From Symbiodinium natans (taxonomy: Eukaryota > Sar > Dinophyceae > Suessiales > Symbiodiniaceae): a stretch of DNA of 64,000 nucleotides. The DNA lies in NCBI GenBank assembly GCA_905221605.1, contig CAJNDS010002846.1, positions 191,501 through 255,500 of the forward strand, written 5' to 3'. Below the pieces are notes generated by a model. It did not search any database, had not been told where the DNA came from, and saw only the letters and a program-made list of their open reading frames with translations. Both the position numbers and the translations under genes were made by a program. Positions 33,377-45,315 of this stretch are shown one piece after another (the first letter of the stretch is position 1; the number at the start of each line of letters is the position of its first letter).

Positions 33377-33890
33377 ATAAAACCCTAGGAGTTGTGATCC
33401 CTCACTTAGGTAGAAACTCGGTATACAGCCCCCTTTCATGGCGGCACAGAATAAGGGACCCGGATAGCTAGACGACACGAAGGGACTTAGGGACGTTCCC
33501 TCAATAGCGAGGGCACCGAAGGTGGCTGTTGTGAAGCATCCGGAGTTGGGGGCTGATTTTGCAGTTTGGGGTTTAGGGTTTAGGGTTTAGGGTTTGGGGT
33601 TTAGGGTCTGGGGAAAGGGGGGTTGGCTTAAGGAAATTGCGGGCTGTGGACGCTCCCTCTGAACCAAAGCTGAGTTCAAAGGGTTTGTAAGGGCCTTAGG
33701 GCTGCCAGGCTGGGAGCTGCAAACCGTGCTGACGGCATGGTTTTCCCGCAACCAAAACTGGCGCACCTCTCTGGAACGATTGAACTTCCATTGAGAGTGA
33801 TGTGTACCTGTTGTCCCGGCATTCTGTGCGTCTGACATGTAGGGTTTAGAGTTTAGGGTTGCTGCCGGGCATGCTTTGTGTTGCTCCCAG

Positions 33891-33984
33891 GACAAGCTGC
33901 TTCATGAATCCTGCGACGTGTGCATGCTGCAGTGTTTCGAGATGAAGTTGTCATGCTACTGCTCGAAGCACATCTGGCATCTGG
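33891..33984 (+). CDS. Candidate cysteine-rich internal exon
   Basis: Between TTGCTCCCAG and a CTGG/gtggca donor are 31 open codons: DKLLHESCDVCMLQCFEMKL followed by SCYCSKHIWHL. Cys spacing is C-x2-C-x3-C-x7-C-x-C followed by two His residues, which could belong to a zinc-binding or disulfide-rich fold. That is only a guess from spacing. Phase 0 in, phase 1 out. The upstream intron contains telomere-like TTTAGGG units. Confidence 0.4.
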
Positions 33985-33999
33985 GTGGCATGGAAGCGC

Positions 34000-35640
34000 A
34001 GATGCTCGCCCCCTTAGACATGACAAAATTGGCCCTGACCCTAAACCCTGGACCCGAAGCCCTGAACCGTAAACAAAAACAATAATTCTAAACCCCCAAA
34101 CCGGGGATCCGAAAAGAAGGGGAACCTTTCAAGGGTTCCTTCTCGAAGGATTGTACCCGATTATGGGATACTTCAACAGCAAGCCCAGAGGCTCGAATGG
34201 GGCACTCCTCCCGAGCCCACGCCCACCAAACCCCCGAAACTTGAAGGGTTTAGGGTTTCGGGTTAAACTCTAAGCCGGAAACCCTCAAGCACCCCAAAGC
34301 CCTCAGCCCAAAACCGTGACAGAACCGCAGGCCTTTAAGCCTTAAGATCTGAGCGTTTCGAGGGCCCTAGGATGGTGAACAAATGGTGCAACCCTAAACC
34401 CTAAACCCCCGATTTCTAAATCCTAAGCCCCAAGCCCCAAGCCCTAAGCCCTAAACTTATCTGCCCAGCTGTCACTCGGATGCGCTGCAGAGTTTAGGGC
34501 TTAGGGTTCAGGCACAGCCCGTCTTGTGTGGGTTCCATGCCACCAGTGGCCCAGAGGCTGAGTCTGCAGGCCAGCATCTCCGCAGCTTGCACGGGGCTTG
34601 GGCAAAAACCAGCGCACATGCCCTAAACCTGAATCCTAACCGTAAACCCTAAACCCTAAACCCGAAGCCCCAAAACGTTCCAAGTCCCGGCCTCTTCCTC
34701 GGGTCGAGAAGGTGCGACTGGGGTACTTATGCCGAGGGGAAGAGATCCAAGATCCCATAGAAAACTAGTTCATGGTTGGGATAATATGAAAAATGTTACT
34801 TGCTATTCCTTATTGGGTTTAAGTACCCTTAAAGATGTAAAATGTTACCCAACTATGACAAAGAAAAGAGCAGGCTGCCAGTGTGGTACACAACGGGCTT
34901 CGCATGCTGACGACAACTAATTGCAACCCATGGACCCCCGTGCGACGGAAACCTACACGTTAGTGCCGGGGCCACAAGCTCAATAAGTCTCCGTAAGCTC
35001 TCGATCCCTAGCGGGTATAGGGGACACCTGCAATCCTAGAATAATTTTCGCACGCTCAACCTAAGCGCAAAGCACTCATCGTGGGGTTCCCTTTGTCGCA
35101 GCACTGTCGCAGCCAAAACCCTAAACGATACTTCCTGAAACCCCAAACCCCGCTGCTCAGAGACCTAACCGATCCCGCTGAGGCTTCAGGAAGATCTCGC
35201 TGGCCTTTCAAAGAATTAGGGAGTTAGGGTTCTAGGTTTTGCAGTACAAGGGCTCATATGTTGCTGGACGGAAGGGAGGGGTTAGGCGAATCTCAGGTTG
35301 TAGTGCGTCCCGTCTGTATTGGGGCTTACAGTTCGGGGCTCATGGTGCGGGAGACTAGCTTTAGGGTTTAGGGTTTAGGGTTGGAGAACTCCGGAGGCGG
35401 TTTTATTGCGGCCTTCACCTGCATTCTTTGGTGGGAAGTGGCCATTTGTGGGGCCCCAAACCCTTTTTGCACCGGGCCCCTCAACCCTAAACCCCAAACC
35501 CTAAACCCTATGTTCATCCGTTTGATCAGGATATGGACTCCTGCGTATCAGGACACTCATCCCCTCGCCCAGATATGTTAAGGGTTTGGGGTTTAGGGTC
35601 AAGGATTTGGAATTTAGGGTTCAGGGTCTAGGGTCTAGGG
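34000..35640. other. No supported gene
   Basis: Scattered one- to four-unit telomere-like blocks (34385-34460, 34640-34670, 35360-35382, 35480-35510) in unique sequence. No convincing exon pair was found. Confidence 0.5.
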
Positions 35641-35670
35641 TTTAGGGTAACCCCCCCCCCCCCCCCGCCC

Positions 35671-35743
35671 TAGTTGGAGGTTCAGGGTAGGTTCTAACCG
35701 TACTTAGAATTGGGGGTCGAAGTGCCCATGAACCTCCAAGTGC
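35671..35743. mobile_element. Family C element, copy 4, short
   Basis: TAGTTGGAGGTTCAGGGTAG at the left and GTGCCCATGAACCTCCAAGT at the right. The middle is deleted relative to other copies (73 bp). Confidence 0.75.
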
Positions 35744-35907
35744 CTCCTAATATTAAATGCCCCTCATATACTACAACATAGATATCATGGGGGGGGGGGG
35801 GGGGGTATTCAATATTAGGGGGTAAAGAAAAGGGGGGCTTGATATTAGGCGACGGGATTGATTCCACCTATGCCTGTGTCACCATAATCTAGGGTTTAGA
35901 TCTTCTT

Positions 35908-36017
35908 GGTAGCCCAGTAACCATGTTACAACATGGGTACCTTTTTTGCGGTTGGTTACTTATAAGAAAGAACCGTGAACCCAAAATAAGGCTCACCAGC
36001 ATGTAGGGAGCTGGGCC
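35908..36017. mobile_element. Family D element, copy 3, diverged right end
   Basis: GGTAGCCCAGTAACCATGTT matches copy 2. The right terminus (GAGCTGGGCC) has lost most of the inverted repeat. Confidence 0.68.
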
Positions 36018-36223
36018 ATGGAGGATTTCAGGTTCTACTTCTAAGGGTCCCATGTACCTCATGCCTCATTTTTGTATACTCGGGCCCAACGCCCCCTTTT
36101 AGAGTATTCAATTCCCTGTTCAGGGGTTTCCGAAATTAGGGGGTACCTTTTTGGGGTCCCTATTATGAGGAAATCCAACAAGTTGGGGGGGTTTACATTA
36201 ATTAGGGGTCCCTCGTTTTCGTA

Positions 36224-36475
36224 ACCCTAAACCCTAAACCGTAAACCCTAAACCCTAAATCTAAACCCTAAACGAGGATTTCGGGTTCCAGCAGGCCTTC
36301 CGCATGTTCTCGCTGAGCTCGTCAGCTTCTAGCTGCTCTGCGATGGTGTCCACACAACGCCGGATGTCCTGCGAAAACTCCGGGTTTAGGGTTTAGGGCT
36401 AGGGTTTAGGGTTTAGGGTTTTTTGCCACCCGTCTAGCCATGCCCCGTGGGGTTTAGGGTTTAGGGTTTCGCGTT
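36224..36475. repeat. Opposed telomere-like blocks
   Basis: C-strand units (36224-36273) and G-strand units (36383-36475, including CGTTTCGGG variants) flank about 110 bp. Confidence 0.85.
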
Positions 36476-38956
36476 TCGGGTTGTTTTTGCCAGCCGCCCG
36501 GTTTCTCGCACACTGCGGGACTTCTTCACAGGGTCTCAATGAGTCAACTAGTTCAAATCTCCGTGTCGCGGGCTGGTGCCCTAGATCCAGGACCACCATC
36601 ACCTGGCAGATCAAGCCCGGCTAGGTGGAACCCACAAAAACAGGGGCGTCCAGTCCGCAGAAATATCGACTAAGGCTGAGTTTAGGGCTTTGGGTTTCGC
36701 ACGCGCACACGGCCCTTAAGGTTTAGGCTTCTTTTGCCACCCATGGTTTAGGGTTCAGGGTTTAGGGATCATGGGCTCCATACGTACCTAGTTTCACTTG
36801 GGAGGTCTGGGCCTGAACTGGGGGAACGCCTACCGTGGGCCACAAGAATTACTTGGAGCTTCGTTGGGGCTTCTAAGTGAGGTAGCTGATGCAGGACCCC
36901 TGTGTAAGATACTTCTCCCATCCCGAAAACACACCCTGAACCCTGAACCCTGAACCCTAAACCCTAACACGCGCATAGGCGTAGTATTATCCACCCTAGG
37001 CATCGGATGCTTTATGGGCATGGAGGTGCCTCGGGACTTACCGAACGCTCTCCAGGACTAAAGGGGAGACCCCCGTACAAGACTCCAAAACCTGAACCCT
37101 TGCGGTTTAGGGTTTAGGGCAAACCTCTTAGCTAAAACAGCCTTCCCAAGTTGTGTGGACCAGAGTCTTTATTTATTCCGGGATATGATCCACTTAACCC
37201 ATGAAGGAAAGTATGGACATATTTTGAGGGCCTACCAGAGAAATTGGCCCCTACAGCACACAACCCGCCACTCGCTTCGTTAGAGCTTTCTCTCCACCCG
37301 ACCCCCTCAACCCTCAACCGCTTCAATGTCTCAAGAGGCTACTTTATCTTCCTTGGACGGCTTCTTTCGCGGAATCCGGCTGATGCAGAGTATAATGGGT
37401 TTAGGGTTTAGTGTTTAGGGTTTAAGTAGCATCCGAAACCCTGAACACCCAGGTAGGGGAGCCCCCGATTGGCTGCAGGCCCTTGAGGCCTGTGGTGTCT
37501 TGCGGCGTGGCCAGACATGCTTTCAGGAAACCGGGTCGCAGCCTCAGCTCCTGAATTGAGTTTTTGAAGTCGAGCCAGAGAAGGATCGACCCAGATGGGC
37601 AATAGTAGGCGTCGCACTTGGGTTCAAGACCCCGGCGCCAAAGGGCATCACTTAGAAGCTGCGGGCTACAAAAGGCTGCAGCAGACCTCGCTCGAGGGTT
37701 TTCATGCCATTGCGCAGGAAGAAAAGACTGAGGAGGTCGCCGAGATTGAGATAACCCACGCCCGCACAAGCCCAAGCCCCAGAAACCCATCGACACCTGC
37801 GTCAGTAGGTACCCCTGAATCCTAAACCCTTTTCCCCAAATCCTAAACCCAAAAACCCAACCCTAAACCCTAAACCCTAGACCCTAAACCCACCACCGTC
37901 CTCCCAGAAGGTGAGCGCCAGCTTGAGGTCCTCAACCGGCTGTGCACAGCACTGGAAGCGCTTCGTCACATCGTGCTTGAAGTTGTCTCCTGCCAGGAGG
38001 TTTAGGGTTTAGGGTTTAGGGTTTAGGGTTCAGGGCTTAACGTGTTTTGGGGTTGGCATGATACCGGGGGCTTCAGTGCTCATGCCCTTAGTCCTTCTCC
38101 GTCTCGGGGCAAGATGCTTCACGTATGTAGCAGGCACGATCCGAATTTCTCGAACGGAATGAAGGCACAAAGGCGCCCTTACTCCGGAAACCACAAAAAG
38201 GGCCTTTAGAGAAGAGACCCGACACTCCAACCCGAGACCGTCTCTCCTTTGTAGTCCAGGAAGTACTTCACCACCTTAACGGAGGCGGTTGTGTAGGCAC
38301 AAGGGGCCCAATGGGTCAGAGAGTTTGGGCGCAGTGGGCTTCAGGGCCCCAGGGTCCAGGGTCAACGCTCCGTTGGCCCATCGCCTGACCATGATGTTGC
38401 GGTTTTTGGCACGCGCAATGCTTGCTCCTTGCGATCGCAGACCCAGCAAAGCCTTCCCTCCCCACAGCAACAAAGCATTGGGGGGGTCTCCATGAACCCT
38501 TGTCCTTTTGAGCGAGGGCCGAAGTGCACAAAGCACCCTAACGCCTCAATCCTGAACAGCAACAGGACTCGACCTAGACAACCAGCCGAGCTTCGATGCC
38601 CATGCACGCGCGTGGAAGCATGAACGGTGGCAGCTCAGCCGGCGTGTTTGGATAATCCTCGAAGGTGTAGCTCAGTCGGGCCAGGTTTAGGGCTCAGCTT
38701 AATGACTTACCAGGTGTTCGTGCCCCTCAGGAGGAACTATGGTGTCAGTTGCTGTGAGCGCTTGGCGATCTCCTGTTTACTCGACCTGCCAGCCATTGAC
38801 TTGCTTGTTTTTGCTGTGAACATGATCGAATATGACCGACGATGGGCACGTCGGAGCATGGCAAAATAGAACGTGTCTCATTCATACGCACATGCATACG
38901 TACATATGTGTATATACATATATGTGGGTACGTATGAAGAAGGTTGGTGCTTTCAG

Positions 38957-39039
38957 ATGTGTGAATGCGCGCTTCCAGGAGTTTGGGGGGCGCAAGGGGA
39001 TGCAGTGGGAACCGGAAGGCATGCCTGTGAAAATCGCAG
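38957..39039 (+). CDS. Candidate internal exon, unknown product
   Basis: The exon lies between TGCTTTCAG and ATCGCAG/gtccgt, with 27 open codons (CVNARFQEFGGRKGMQWEPE GMPVKIA). A telomere-like block follows about 45 bp downstream. The reverse strand is also partly open here. I could not join it in phase to either reading of the open stretch at 39138-39273. Confidence 0.33.
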
Positions 39040-39079
39040 GTCCGTCACTGCAACCATCAAACGCCAGAAGCCTCACGGG

Positions 39080-39116
39080 TATATTTAGGGTTTAGGGTTT
39101 AGGGTTTAGGGTTTAC
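39080..39116 (+). repeat. Telomere-like block between exon candidates
   Basis: Five TTTAGGG units lie about 45 bp after the plus-strand exon candidate 38957-39039. Confidence 0.88.
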
Positions 39117-39166
39117 GGACTCTAAACCGGGAGCAGAAAGGCCAGTCCTTCTGCGGTGACGCGCAC

Positions 39167-39245
39167 ATGAAGCCCTTGGGCAAGAGTTTCACCTCCGCCA
39201 TATGGGCCATAGGTGCTAGCATCGTATGGACCGTCATGGCAATAG
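39167..39245 (-). CDS. Candidate glycine/tyrosine-rich exon (strand ambiguous)
   Basis: On the minus strand, between CCACTAG and TTCAT/gtgcgc, 26 codons read YCHDGPYDASTYGPYGGGET LAQGLH. This resembles the DGPYGGGGKGYGY exon of the gene at 24948-26928. The plus strand is also open across 39138-39273 and reads as a hydrophobic segment (SFTSAIWAIGASIVWTVMAI) ending at TGA. Antisense of GGN-TAY codons gives such Ala/Ile/Val-rich strings, so I prefer the minus strand, weakly. Confidence 0.3.
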
Positions 39246-39507
39246 CTAGTGGCTTGTGCTACGCAAGGCGACGCTGACTGAATCCTCGAGCTTACACACG
39301 CCTGGGCTGAAACAACCCTTTTGCAAACGGGCTGATCGGTTTGTAGCGCTTTTGCAACTTGTAGATAACATGCATAGACCGTGTAGGGCCTGAGGCAACA
39401 AAGTCCTTAAAACAAGGCGTTCGAAGTCACTACCTGGGCATGCACATGCCTGTTCCCTCTTCTGGGCTGCTACTGCTCTAGGCCAACGGTGACCCTTAAC
39501 CTCCCAG

Positions 39508-39656
39508 GAGTTCTCAGGACCCTGAAGATGCAGAAGCTGTCGCCAATTGAAGCCGAGGGCCATGCCACATCGAAATACGACTACTGCCCGCGCCTTGCTC
39601 AGATCCTTGAGCAGGATGTTTGCAAGGGCTCCCTCCACGAGCTGCCTCTGCACAGG
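39508..39656 (+). CDS. Candidate internal exon (strand ambiguous)
   Basis: The segment is flanked by AACCTCCCAG and CACAGG/gtattt. It has 49 open codons (VLRTLKMQKLSPIEAEGHAT ... KYDYCPRLAQILEQDVCKG). The minus strand is also open, with a good CTGTGCAG acceptor and a GCA/gtagtc donor reading RQLVEGALANILLKDLSKARA. I cannot choose between them from sequence alone. Product unknown. Confidence 0.28.
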
Positions 39657-40243
39657 GTATTTTCTCTTGTTTCAAGCCTTTAGGGAATTTTTCTAAGGGT
39701 CATGTACCTGATTGTTTTGTACTTGGGCCCAAAAGTGCTTGTAGGAAGTATGTTAAGCTTAGGGATTGGGCTCAGCCGAAGCAGCGTTTCATGGGCTCAA
39801 GCGTCTCCGGGTTTAGGGGTAGAGATGATGAGGGGCACACTTGAACCCGGAGGCATGGCAAATCAAGAGCCCAAAGTCAGGATAAGGGCTGTAGAGTCTT
39901 GCAGTATGTAGTGCCGCAAAATTCACAAAAGCCTTGCTGAGGGATTCGCTGAGCACTTCTTGAGCTAGTCCGACCTAGCCCTTCGAAGGTTGCTGGATCC
40001 CAACATCAGCAGCTTAGGGGCCTATTGAAAAGTCGTTGCTGGGTGTTTTGGGCAGTTTTATACTACGCTTCTCTCGGGATTCCCAGTGGATACACTCGGT
40101 ACATACTGAATGAGGCTGCCGCCTCAAGGCAGCTGCTAAGCAGGGAAGATACTGGTTTTTCAGTTGGCTCAGCAGAAGCCTGAAAGCCCAGCTTCATGAG
40201 ATTCCACCCACCGACGGGTCGAACAGGGCACACGTTTGCCCCC

Positions 40244-40352
40244 TACTTGGGGGTTCATGGGTACCTATAACCCCAGTCATAACTGCACTTATGACCCTAA
40301 GTCCCCTAAGTAGGTTAGAAGTAGACTTCTAGTTGGAGTTGTAAGTACCCAG
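40244..40352. mobile_element. Family C inverted-repeat element, copy 5
   Basis: ACTTGGGGGTTCATGGGTAC and CTATAACCCC at the left. TTGGAGTTGTAAGTACCCAG at the right; the central CCCTAAGTCCCCTAAGTAGG matches copies 3 and 7. Confidence 0.8.
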
Positions 40353-40596
40353 TAAGCCCCTAAAATCTCTTTTGCATCCACAAAAAACTACAACCCTTTT
40401 TTGCAGCGGGGCTTGCGTAGTCAGACGGGAATGAAAGTCGGGCTCTCAATGCACACAGCACAGGAACACGACCCAATCCGACAATGCCGGCGGCGAGAAA
40501 CAACTTCAACTGTAAGGACTATGTGAAACTCTTCAATGAAGCAAACAGGGAATCAAGGGTGCAAGGGCCCCATACGTGTCGGCCTCAGGCCTTAGA

Positions 40597-40742
40597 CCGC
40601 AAACCCTGAAACCCGGAAACCCTGAACCCTAAACCCCAAAACCCTACAGTAAACTCTAAACCCGAAACCCTGAACCCGGAAATACCCTGAACCCTAAACC
40701 CCTAAACTCTAAACCCAACCCAAAAAACCCTGAAACCCTAAA
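40597..40742 (-). repeat. Highly degenerate CCCTAAA/CCCTGAA region
   Basis: AAACCCTGAAACCCGGAAAC and similar diverged units. Confidence 0.8.
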
Positions 40743-42627
40743 ACAAGAGTAAAGCCTCTGGACCCCAGCCTGAGGGAGCGCTTCAAGATCCGTACAAGGG
40801 CATGAAAAGCTGCCAGGTCGAAGTCCACGTCCGAATCCTCGGACAGGCGCTCTCAAAGGGGAGGTCAATGTGTTGTTCAGTTCAGGGTTCAGGATTTTCG
40901 GGTTTTAGGGTTAAGGGTTTGGGGTTTGGAGGTTTCTGACCTCACACCTAAGTGGTTTGCAAAAAATGGGAGGAGAGAGCCATAGGGGGCCACCTCTGGG
41001 ACTTTAGGGGGAACTGTTACGGCTTGAGGGTTCAGGGCTTTGAGCAGGTTCCGAAGCTTTCGATTTGGGGGTTTGGGTGGGGCTGCCGGGGGGCTTCATC
41101 GACGTTAAGTTCCGATTTGTAGGGTTTGGGGGTTTCTGCCTCGGCACCGCTGACTGCTCTCGCGACAAGGGGGGCAACCCCCGAAGATGTTGGGTGCTTG
41201 CGGCCTTTTGGTCTTAAGACCTCAGTTAACTTGAGACATCCGTGTCAGGGCTTTATGTGATTGAGGTTTAGGTCGACAAGGTTGTGGGGGCTTTGGGTTT
41301 CGGGATCCGCAAGCCCAGAGGAGGCTGCTTGATCTTAAGCTCCTCAAGCCTTCATCCCTCAGATCTTGCGAAGGGGTCTAGGGATAGGGTTTGGGGTTCT
41401 GGGTTTAGGGTCTAGGGTCTATAGGGGGTGGTCCAGGGTGTTAGGAGCTTGCCGGGGGAGTGGGGCACCGTGAGCGAGACAGATAAAGTACAACACGCGG
41501 CGTACTTCTCCATGCCTTCCGTAGGCGTCTTAGCCCTTGGGCAGCACAGGTATGCGCAATCATGCCAAAGGTCCCACATGACATTCTTCAGGCGCATGGG
41601 CACCAGTGACATCACCCGACAGAGGAGGAAGGTGCACGTGACCTGAGCAAGACGACACGCAAAGCCCTTCTAGTCGATTCTAGTCAGAACGGCCGGAATC
41701 AGAACGCCGTTCTGCAAGCTGGCCTAGCATATGCAGTATCATCCAAAACTTGCATTCGGGTATCAGTGGCTGCAGTTCTCTCCAGCATGTTGAGGCTTTT
41801 GCCACTGCCACGAGCAAGTATATATATATATATATATACGACAAACAGAACACATCGTGCTGCTTACGACTCAGCCGAACATTCCTTGAATCTAAGGCCA
41901 GAAACCCTAGACCCTCTTCGCCCGAAGCTCGAACATCCATTTATTTAGGTTTTCTGCTTTTAAGACAATTTTTGACAAAGGCCAAAAAAAGGGTTCTGGG
42001 ATTTGAGGGCTTTAAGGTCCAATCCATGCAAGCGCCAGTCTCCGAGTCTCAGCAACCAGCAGAGACCCAGGGTTGCCCCCTGTTGCTTTGCAGGCGCGTG
42101 GCTCGATCGCGCTCGTCCGGCCCCAACTTGCTCAGCACCTTGGACAAAAGAGGGGCCTGAAAATCCTAGCAGGAGAGGGCGTCAACAAAAGAAACAAAAA
42201 ACACTGGCAGAAGAGTGTGGTGAAAAAACCCTCGTATGTTGGAAATATAGCCTCAACAAGTGCCTGTGGCGCGAAGCCGCGAAGCTGCAAATCATCTCGG
42301 TTTTGGGGCTTAGGGCTTTCGGGCTCTGGGAGGTTTAGGGATTCAGGGCCTGGCGCTTCCTGAAACCTTGTCGCAAAGACCAGAGCAGAAGCCTTTGGAA
42401 TCCCAGCCCTTGCCGAAACAAGTCCCCCCCCCCCCAAAAAAAAAAAAAAAAAAGGAAGCATGGTGTATCTAAATTCGAAGAGTCCCCAGATGTTGAACCG
42501 AAGCACTGGGTAGTGAACATCTGCCGGAAAGGGCTTCTCACCCTCCGGCGGGATTGGGGCTGGCACCTTTCAAGAACGTGGTTTGAGACATTGGCTCCAA
42601 CCTCTCCGAACCCTAAAGCCCTAAACC

Positions 42628-42728
42628 TTGGGCTGTTCCCCCTTATGCTAATCGTCCTTAATAGGGATTATATTAGGGGGTACCGTAATCCCATTAAGGA
42701 CTGTCAGTATAAAGGGAGAACATCCCAA
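42628..42728. mobile_element. Family A inverted-repeat element, copy 5
   Basis: TTGGGCTGTTCCCCCTTATG at the left, TATAAAGGGAGAACATCCCA at the right. Inside, GTCCTTAATAGGGAT and ATTAAGGAC pair. Confidence 0.87.
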
Positions 42729-42967
42729 TCTAAACGCCAAACCCGAAACTCTACACCACTCCGAAGTCCTAAACTCCACAACGTCCCCGGGACCAATCCT
42801 CGCTCCTGAGCCCTACACCCTGGAACCCTAAACCCTAAACCCTAAACCACTTGGGGTGGGGGACGTCGGGCGCGGAGCACGTGACCAAACATGCGATACT
42901 CCTGGCGAAACTCCCTACTGTAAACCCTGAATCTGTTGGCCTTAGCCCCGGCTGTTCGCCCTACATC

Positions 42968-43152
42968 CCCCCTAACGCCCTAAAACCCTAAAACCCCAAA
43001 AACCCCTAAAACCCTAAAAACCCCAAAAACCCAAAAAACCCTAAACCCCTAAAACCCTAAAAACCCTAAAACCCTAAAAACCCTAAAAACCCTAAAAACC
43101 CTACAAACCCTACAAACCCTAAAAACCCTAAAAACCCTAAAAGCCCCAAACC
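42968..43152 (-). repeat. Variant array of CCCTAAAA/CCCTAAAAA units
   Basis: About 22 units of 8-9 bp (AACCCTAAA with one or two extra A). The opposite-strand counterpart with TTTTTAGGG follows at 43258-43325. Confidence 0.9.
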
Positions 43153-43848
43153 CATGCCCAAAGAGGGAGAAGTTAACCAGCGCTTCAGCCTCGAAAGGAT
43201 CGCCATTGAGCGTGCCGTACCTGGGCGGGGCGATGGAACAAAAACATCTCAGCGTTTTTTTGGGTTTGTAAGGGTTTTTAGGGTTTGTAAGGGTTTTTAA
43301 GGGCTTTTAAGGGTTTTTTAGGGTGCTTTAAGCTGAGCTTCAGGGTCCCAATCCCGCCTTGCTTTGTTGTAGCTGCTAAGAAACTTATACCCAGATACCG
43401 TCGCATGGCCATCTTCCCCAACTTCATTGAAAAATCCTTCGCATCAACCCAGAAAACCCTGGACCACCTAAACTCACAACCCTGGGCTTCGGAAGGTTAA
43501 GCGTTTAGGGGGTTTTGCTTTAGGGTAGGGGACCCTGCTCGCCGCGGCTGAGCGGCTTCATCAGCTCCAATGCTGTCAGGCATGGTTCCTTCGACTTGAC
43601 GCAGGTCCCAAACCAGCATTTTGGGGGAGACTTTGGGGGGGGGGGGGGGGGGCTGAGGGGTGAGGGGTAACTCGTCGTATATCTTCGGGTTTAACTTGGG
43701 TTTTCAACGTTTTTGGTGGCATCTGGCCCAACAGAACGAGATGCGTGGTCCTCTGGCGGACCGAAGAATCTACAGACAATGACACAGCTGGACCTGCACG
43801 AAACCGAAGCCCCGAAGGCCTAAAGCCCTAAAAGCCCTAAACCCTGAA

Positions 43849-43947
43849 CTTGGGATTTTCCCCCTTATACTGACAGTCCTTAATAGGGATGATAGTACCC
43901 CCTATTCGAGTCCCTATTAAGGACTGTTAGTATAGGGGGGAACATCC
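43849..43947. mobile_element. Family A inverted-repeat element, copy 6
   Basis: TTGGGATTTTCCCCCTTATA and GGGGGGAACATCC ends. GACAGTCCTTAATAGGGAT pairs with GTCCCTATTAAGGACTGTTA. The best-preserved hairpin of the family. Confidence 0.88.
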
Positions 43948-44396
43948 TCACCCTAAACCCTAAAGCCCTAAACAAAATGAACAGCCCCCTGAACTCGGAA
44001 CTCGTGGAGACAAGGCTCTGTAAGGTTGGCGGGTGTGTCTTTCAGCACGTCGCCAAGAACTGTCGGTGCCCCTTCCTGCGCGGCGTTAAACCACAAATCA
44101 AAAACCAAATACATTTGTCTGTGTATATCATATTTGTGTATAGATTTAATTTACAATAATACCAGTATTATTCTTACATGTGTATATATATATATAAATT
44201 GGACCACCAAAAAACGCTGGATCCTGTCACACTTTCACCTAGGGGAGTTTTTTTGGGGTTTGGGTTTGGGTTTGGGGTGCTCTTCATCGGGGCTTCGGGG
44301 AGAACTCCATCCTCTGACTCGATCAGCTCGAGCTTTTCGAGGACTATGAAGTGCACGAGGGCGGTAAGACACCTCAAGCTGCAGGTCCCTCCGATG

Positions 44397-44697
44397 GGTT
44401 AGGGTTTAGGGTTTGGGGTTTGGGGTTTAGGGTTTAGGGTTTAGGGTTTAGGGTTTAGGGTTTAGGTGGGGCGCCCATTTCTGTCCAGTGTCCACAGCTT
44501 GCGGGCCGAGGCGGGAGACGGGAAACGAAGGCGATAGCCAGCATTGCTTAAACTCTAAGGGCCCTTAAACCCTAAACCCTAAACCCTAAACCGTTTAAAC
44601 CCTAAACCCTAAACCCTAAACCCTAAACCCTAAACCCTAAACCCTAAACCCTAAACCCTAAACCCTAAACCCTAAACCCTAACCCTAAACCCTAAGC
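44397..44697. repeat. Opposed telomere-like arrays
   Basis: About ten G-strand units (44397-44466), 95 bp of unique sequence, then about 19 C-strand units (44564-44697). Confidence 0.93.
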
Positions 44698-44945
44698 CGT
44701 ATCCTCGGATCTCATCCAGCACCGCGCAACCAAAGCCAAAAGTCCAAAAGCCACTCCCAGATCCCAAGCTCCAGGGCATACAAGGTACCGAAGCTCCGCC
44801 TCGTAGTAAATAGGGCCCGGGTCCTGTTTGATTCAGGGCCACTAGACCCTTCTTAAGGGGATTTATAAGGGAACCCCAACCCTATAGAAAGTGAAGTGAG
44901 CATTTTTTTTTTTCATTGTGTGGGGTGTTGTAATGGCATGGGTAT

Positions 44946-45136
44946 CCTACGCGGGCCTACGCGTCAGCTCATGTTTAGTAGGCGCGCGGCCTACGCGCGG
45001 AGTATGTTGTTGACGTGTGCCTACGCGGACCTACGCGGCAAGCATAGACAAGCTACGCGGACCTACGCGCCCATACTGCATAGACTTGCCTACGCGGACC
45101 CTACGCAAACCTACGCCCTGCAGGCAAAATGCTACG
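44946..45136 (+). repeat. CCTACGCG cluster
   Basis: Eleven copies of CTACGC in 190 bp, mostly as CCTACGCGGA spaced 10 bp apart or by 20-35 bp. Translation in one frame gives AYAD/TYA repeats, but nothing else suggests coding. Confidence 0.85.
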
Positions 45137-45315
45137 CGGCCGACTTTCAATGATCGCGTCTCTACGTAGCCTTGTTCGTAGAAAAAAAAAACGCTGCTCA
45201 AGTAAGGGCCTATTCCAGGTCCTAGGCTAGCATTTGGGGGTTTCTGGAAAGAATGGGGCTCAAAGGGGTGACCGTGGTTTCGGCGCCTGAGGGTTCCAGA
45301 CAAACAAAACCTTCC

